From the NCBI GenBank assembly GCA_964017065.1, contig OZ024788.1, positions 8,527,202-8,591,201 on the forward strand: DNA of 64,000 bases. Direction: 5' to 3'. The notes below the pieces were generated by a model that made no database searches, had not been told where the DNA came from, and saw only the letters and a list, made by a program, of their open reading frames with translations. Origin of the DNA: Haliclona indistincta (Eukaryota > Porifera > Demospongiae > Haplosclerida > Chalinidae). The translations under genes and the position numbers were made by a program. This document shows, piece by piece, positions 60,460-64,000 of this stretch (within the stretch, counting starts at the first letter, position 1; the number at the start of each line of letters is the position of its first letter).

Positions 60460-61317
60460 ATGGCCTCTGCTGTTGCTCTGCAGCTATTGTTGATAAGTCT
60501 CATCATTGCTGGAGCCGTTGTTACAGCCAGTATAGTTCCATGCAACGAAGCTCACGATTATCCTAAGATAACAGGCAACAAATTCGGGAAATGTGGTTTT
60601 TTAGTTCCTAACAATACTGTTCAGCAAGACCTAAGGTGAGAGAAAAGTTAATTATTTCTTACTCTTTAGCAACTTCTCATCAGTCAAAACTCGAGCCATT
60701 GCGAGGACTTTGGTTCTTTCCAAGGAACAAAGCAAGGCACACCGTTCAAGGATCCTTGCAAACCCAATGTCACCATAGACAAGATTGAGCTCACTGTAAG
60801 CAAGGCACCTGTGATGATTCGATCACTAAAGACCACTTACAGGTATAAAATTCATCAAGACACAGCATTTCTGCTCATTATTATGCATGCAGATCAGATG
60901 CCAGCATGCCGCTTGCACAACTTAAGGGCACATTTTACATTGTGTCACATCACATGCTTGCATTAACAAATTTCCATTTCTTGCAGTGATGGTTCAGTGT
61001 ATTCTCATGGAACTCCTACTGATGAGGTGTATACCATTGATCTCACAACTTACAATCCTCGTCTCTACATTATGGGTTCCATTGTTAGTCTTAGTGATGT
61101 CGTCTACAGGATAACGTTCGTCGCTGTGGATCACCGTATTACAAAATTTTGCTACTTTGGGCCCATCGGAGGTGACAATGGAGATTGGAGAATTGAGTTT
61201 AGTTCAGTCAACGCATTCTATGGTAGTACCTCTGATGAGGGAATCATTGGTATCGGATACTATGGCTGCATTCAAAATCCTCCATATAAACTAGATAAAC
61301 TGTTAGTACCACGATAG
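60460..61317 (+). CDS. Secreted jacalin-like lectin 3
   Basis: Exons 60460-60635, 60684-60842, 60987-61317, in frame, about 221 residues. Signal peptide ALQLLLISLIIAGAVVTAS; then NKFGKCGFLVPNN. In the jacalin domain the loop is FGPIGGDNGDW and the end VNAFYGSTSDEGIIGIGYYG, with one extra residue and small changes near the probable sugar site. Start chosen at MASAVALQ because it gives a signal peptide aligned with the other copies; an upstream in-frame ATG exists. Confidence 0.87.
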
Positions 61318-61547
61318 TTATGAGTTTCACTATACTAGTTATGTTGATGTCGTATCATGCATAACAGCATAATTTATGACTAAAATATATTCTTTTGTTC
61401 TCATCGGTGCACAAACCATGCAGTTCTCTGTTCCTCTATTTTTGTGATAAAAGAAGAAACCATCTTGATGAAAACTCATTCAATGTAGTAATACTGTATT
61501 GACAACTAAACAAAAGTCACTCCCTTATCACTAGCTAACCCATGCAC

Positions 61548-61726
61548 AAGGTGTGACAGTTTCCAGCATAGGTCTTGACAAGATAGTTGGAAGATGTGGT
61601 TTCCCAGTTCCTAACAATACAGTTCAGCCACCACTAAGGTAGAGAAGTTTTATCGTTATTATCTATAATATGAACCACTGCGTTGACTTTGGTGTATTCT
61701 ATGGATGTATTCAAGATCTTCTATAA
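61548..61726 (+). pseudogene. Jacalin-like lectin relic 4
   Basis: At 61548-61639 the end of exon 1 survives (TVSSIGLDKIVGRCGFPVPN, NTVQPPLR, followed by GTAGAG), and at 61688-61726 a scrap of exon 3 (FGVFYGCIQDLL and stop). The middle of the gene, including exon 2 and the signal peptide, is gone. Confidence 0.75.
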
Positions 61727-61988
61727 AGAGTACTCGACAATTATTATTTTCATACAAACATGACTACTACGCAAGCTGATTCTAGCGGAGAATAAATTTA
61801 GATATGGATGTGTTAATCTTTGACCTTACTCCATTATCTGTGACTTAACACTGCACGTTAGCAACTACAGGAAGACACTTTATACTCAAGTATTCCTTAC
61901 ATGCAAGAAGCAACAAAAGGCGGACATGTAAGACAAGCAGTCATACCTATGCTATTAGCAACTGTACTAATGCGTCATCATCTTCTGT
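61727..61988. other. Spacer between lectin relic and repeat R copy 2
   Basis: Nothing recognised. Confidence 0.35.
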
Positions 61989-62806
61989 AAGCAGCATGCT
62001 TATTTTTATTAACATAATTTTAATTTGATATTAATAAACATGACATCAAAATAAAAGTCACATGTGAGTCACATGACGACGATTGAGCAATGTGATTGGT
62101 AATGTGTTCCATTAGTATAGTGTACATCTATGTTGCTGTGTGAGGTAAGTCAAAGACGAAGAACAGATTTGAGAACTGGTTTGTGAGAAAGAAAAAGAAA
62201 ACTTGTTACAGTGACAGAGAAGATAGAAAGAGAGAAGCTTGGTTAGACTGTGTTCATTCCCATTGAAAGAAAGCTGTTGACTTCTGAATGAATTCTGCAG
62301 AGAAAAACATAGTTTAGTAACTAAAAACAAGACGCAATACAATATTCATCAGTAAAGTTGCATCATACTAGACATGCATTGTATTCAAATTTTGTGCAGT
62401 ACTGTATAACCGTTAATTTTCGACAACCAAATATTTTAAAGAATGGACTTAATTTTTGAATGACTTACATGTAGGTCTTTCGAAAATAAATCTTATCAAA
62501 ATATAATTTTGCTTAAAATTAATTTTTGTGTAAAACGACATGCAAACGACGCCTTTCAGCCATCATCACGCCTGCTGGAGAACCCAGAATTGCGAAGAAA
62601 CTTGTCTGCAGTAGCCGTAGGGAGTCTGGCAATGCTGCTATAATGCATTGGCTGAGTCTGTTGATGTCCACTATGCTCGTCCATGTGGAGCCACAAACCA
62701 TCACTAAACCAAGCCCCGTACATGCATGTGTTTGCTGAGCTCAAAATGTCCTACAGTGAGTTCACTGTTCCTTCAATGGACTGTGTTCGCTTCTTGATTG
62801 CACCAC
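61989..62806. repeat. Repeat R, copy 2, truncated by hAT insertion
   Basis: Homologous to 52770-53595 with indels, up to TTCGCTTCTTGATTGCACCAC, where the hAT element begins. In copy 1 the same place continues ...AACACCACGATGTCCATT. Confidence 0.75.
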
Positions 62807-64000
62807 CAGTGGCGTAGCTATGGGTGGGCCTGGACGGGCCTGTGCCACCCAATCATTGGCTGTGCCCACTCTGTGCCCAGCCTGAACCCCAGACTGACCA
62901 CTCCTACACAATGGCCAAGCGCTCTAGATCTGTGACTCTGTTGGACTATTTCGGATCACCTGGATCGTCGAACGTGTCAGGACGCAAGTCTGCCAAGGTT
63001 AGCGATGACACCGTCATCGATGTCGATGATACTGCCGAGGCGAGCCTGGCGGAAACTGATGGTGATAATATATTGCATTCAAGTACCACGTGTCGATCAA
63101 GTAATGAGTCCTTAAATGATTTTATTAGCGTCACTAGTTCCTACAGTGAGCAGTCTCAGTCTAGCACCAGCACTTCTTCTTCCAGTACGACCAGTAGTGT
63201 TCCAGCAGACATAGCCAGCAGCCCTGAACAAAGCCCAGTACAGCCGATCATTAGCTTTCCAACAGAAACTTTTGGAAGTAAAAGGAGGTCTTTCAACAGT
63301 GAGTGGTATAAGCATTATCAATGGCTGGAATACTCACAGACTAGAGATGCCTGTTTCTGCTACCCATGTCGTTTTTTTAGAGCCAGTGTGTCAAGAAAGA
63401 CTGAAGTAGTATTCACTACTAGTGGTTTTCGGGATTGGAAGCATGCCAAGGGAAAGCATGGTAGCCTACAGAAGCATGATGCTTGCGCTAGCCATAAAGA
63501 AGCCATGGTGTCTTGGAATGCCTTTACACAGATGAAACAGACGAACAGCTCTGTTGTAGACATGCTAGGCTCAGCGAGGGCTCAGCATGTGGCAAGAAAT
63601 GTTCACTATGTGAAAACAATTGCCGAGGTAATTTTACTGTGTTGTCAACAAGAGATAGGGCTAAGGGGGCATAGAGAATCTGAACACTCTTTGAACAGGG
63701 GCAACTTTATGGAGATATTAGAGCTTATTGCTGTCCATGATAAAAATGTGCAACGACAAGGCCCAAAAAATGGCACATACACATCACCTGAAATTCAGAA
63801 TAGTATTTTGCATGTAATGGGAGACATGGTACGAAAGATGGTCAGTGATGGCGTTAAACAAGCAGAATGGTATACTCTCATGGCTGACGAAAGCAAAGAT
63901 TGTAGTAAGGTGGAACAGTTTGCCATCTCTTTTCATTATGCAAACGTTGATACTGGTACTGTCTATGAGAGGTTTCTAACCTATGTGCAAGCTACCAGTT
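62807..64000 (+). mobile_element. hAT-type DNA transposon, 5' part
   Basis: The left end reads CAGTGGCGTAGCTATGGGTG, a typical hAT terminal inverted repeat start. It is inserted in repeat R copy 2. The right end and the target-site duplication are beyond the window. Confidence 0.8.
62911..64000 (+). CDS. hAT-like transposase (TTF-type zinc finger, DUF4371-like), partial
   Basis: Open from ATG 62911 to the right edge (363 codons) with no stop. N-terminal Ser-rich segment after RSRSVTLLDYFGSP, then the TTF-type zinc-finger region SEWYKHYQWLEYSQT, ACFCYPCRFFRAS, FRDWKHAKGKHGSLQKHDA with paired Cys and His, then EILELIAVHDKNV, YTSPEIQNSILHVMGDMV and the start of the RNase H-like core WYTLMADESKDCSKVEQFAI, where the Asp of MADES is the likely first catalytic acid. 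Related host genes are ZMYM1-like and TTF-type proteins. The intact frame and terminal repeat suggest recent activity. Confidence 0.87.
   Translation, partial: MAKRSRSVTLLDYFGSPGSSNVSGRKSAKVSDDTVIDVDDTAEASLAETDGDNILHSSTTCRSSNESLNDFISVTSSYSEQSQSSTSTSSSSTTSSVPADIASSPEQSPVQPIISFPTETFGSKRRSFNSEWYKHYQWLEYSQTRDACFCYPCRFFRASVSRKTEVVFTTSGFRDWKHAKGKHGSLQKHDACASHKEAMVSWNAFTQMKQTNSSVVDMLGSARAQHVARNVHYVKTIAEVILLCCQQEIGLRGHRESEHSLNRGNFMEILELIAVHDKNVQRQGPKNGTYTSPEIQNSILHVMGDMVRKMVSDGVKQAEWYTLMADESKDCSKVEQFAISFHYANVDTGTVYERFLTYVQATS

Overview
The window is eukaryotic: genes have short GT-AG introns, one intact U2-like snRNA body is present, and most of the space is AT-rich intron and intergenic DNA packed with small inverted-repeat elements. 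Gene content fits a demosponge. Death-NACHT-LRR receptors with N-terminal 2A recoding peptides, compact head-to-head gene pairs and PTS1-type PECR all agree with that. Amphimedon queenslandica or a relative is my best guess, but this is inference from gene content, not a database match.

Positions 1-38525 (all minus strand) hold a tandem array of NOD-like receptor (NLR) genes: NLR-A (1-10604, runs off the left edge), NLR-B (11972-24104, one frameshift), NLR-C (24752-36146, apparently intact) and a relic, NLR-D (36692-38525). Each is built from cassette exons in the same order: (1) a roughly 150-residue exon with a basic N-terminus, a Ser/Thr-rich stretch, a hydrophobic segment and an exact 2A motif GDVETNPGP; (2) a Death-domain exon; (3) one or two short linkers; (4) a coiled-coil exon (fused to the NACHT exon in B); (5) one very large NACHT + leucine-rich-repeat exon. 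Every internal junction I could place is phase 1, so all cassettes are interchangeable. Sequence relationships differ from cassette to cassette (A's N-terminus resembles D, its first linker B, its NACHT-LRR C), which suggests exons have been exchanged. The large introns hold a decayed tyrosine-recombinase retrotransposon (about 4300-7700) and many TTAA-flanked foldback elements.

Positions 38719-45196 hold three metabolic enzymes: an NNMT/PNMT/TEMT-family methyltransferase (single exon, minus), peroxisomal trans-2-enoyl-CoA reductase PECR (7 exons, minus, ending in the peroxisomal signal AKL) and a bacterial-type 3-hydroxybutyrate dehydrogenase (6 exons, plus). The start codons of the last two are only 40 bp apart. 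A U2 snRNA-like gene with an altered branch-site-pairing region follows at 45440-45629 (minus), then two exons of an unrecognised acidic protein.

Positions 47578-57374 hold a head-to-head pair, FMC1 (mitochondrial ATP synthase assembly) and ATP6V1F (V-ATPase subunit F), and a duplicate of the pair. The second ATP6V1F is intact; the second FMC1 was truncated by the duplication breakpoint and also carries a frameshift. An orphan KH-domain exon lies between the units. Positions 57639-61726 hold three tandem secreted jacalin-like lectin genes and a fourth relic. A repeat (52770-53595) recurs at 61989-62806, where it is interrupted by a hAT-type transposon whose transposase reading frame is open to the right edge.
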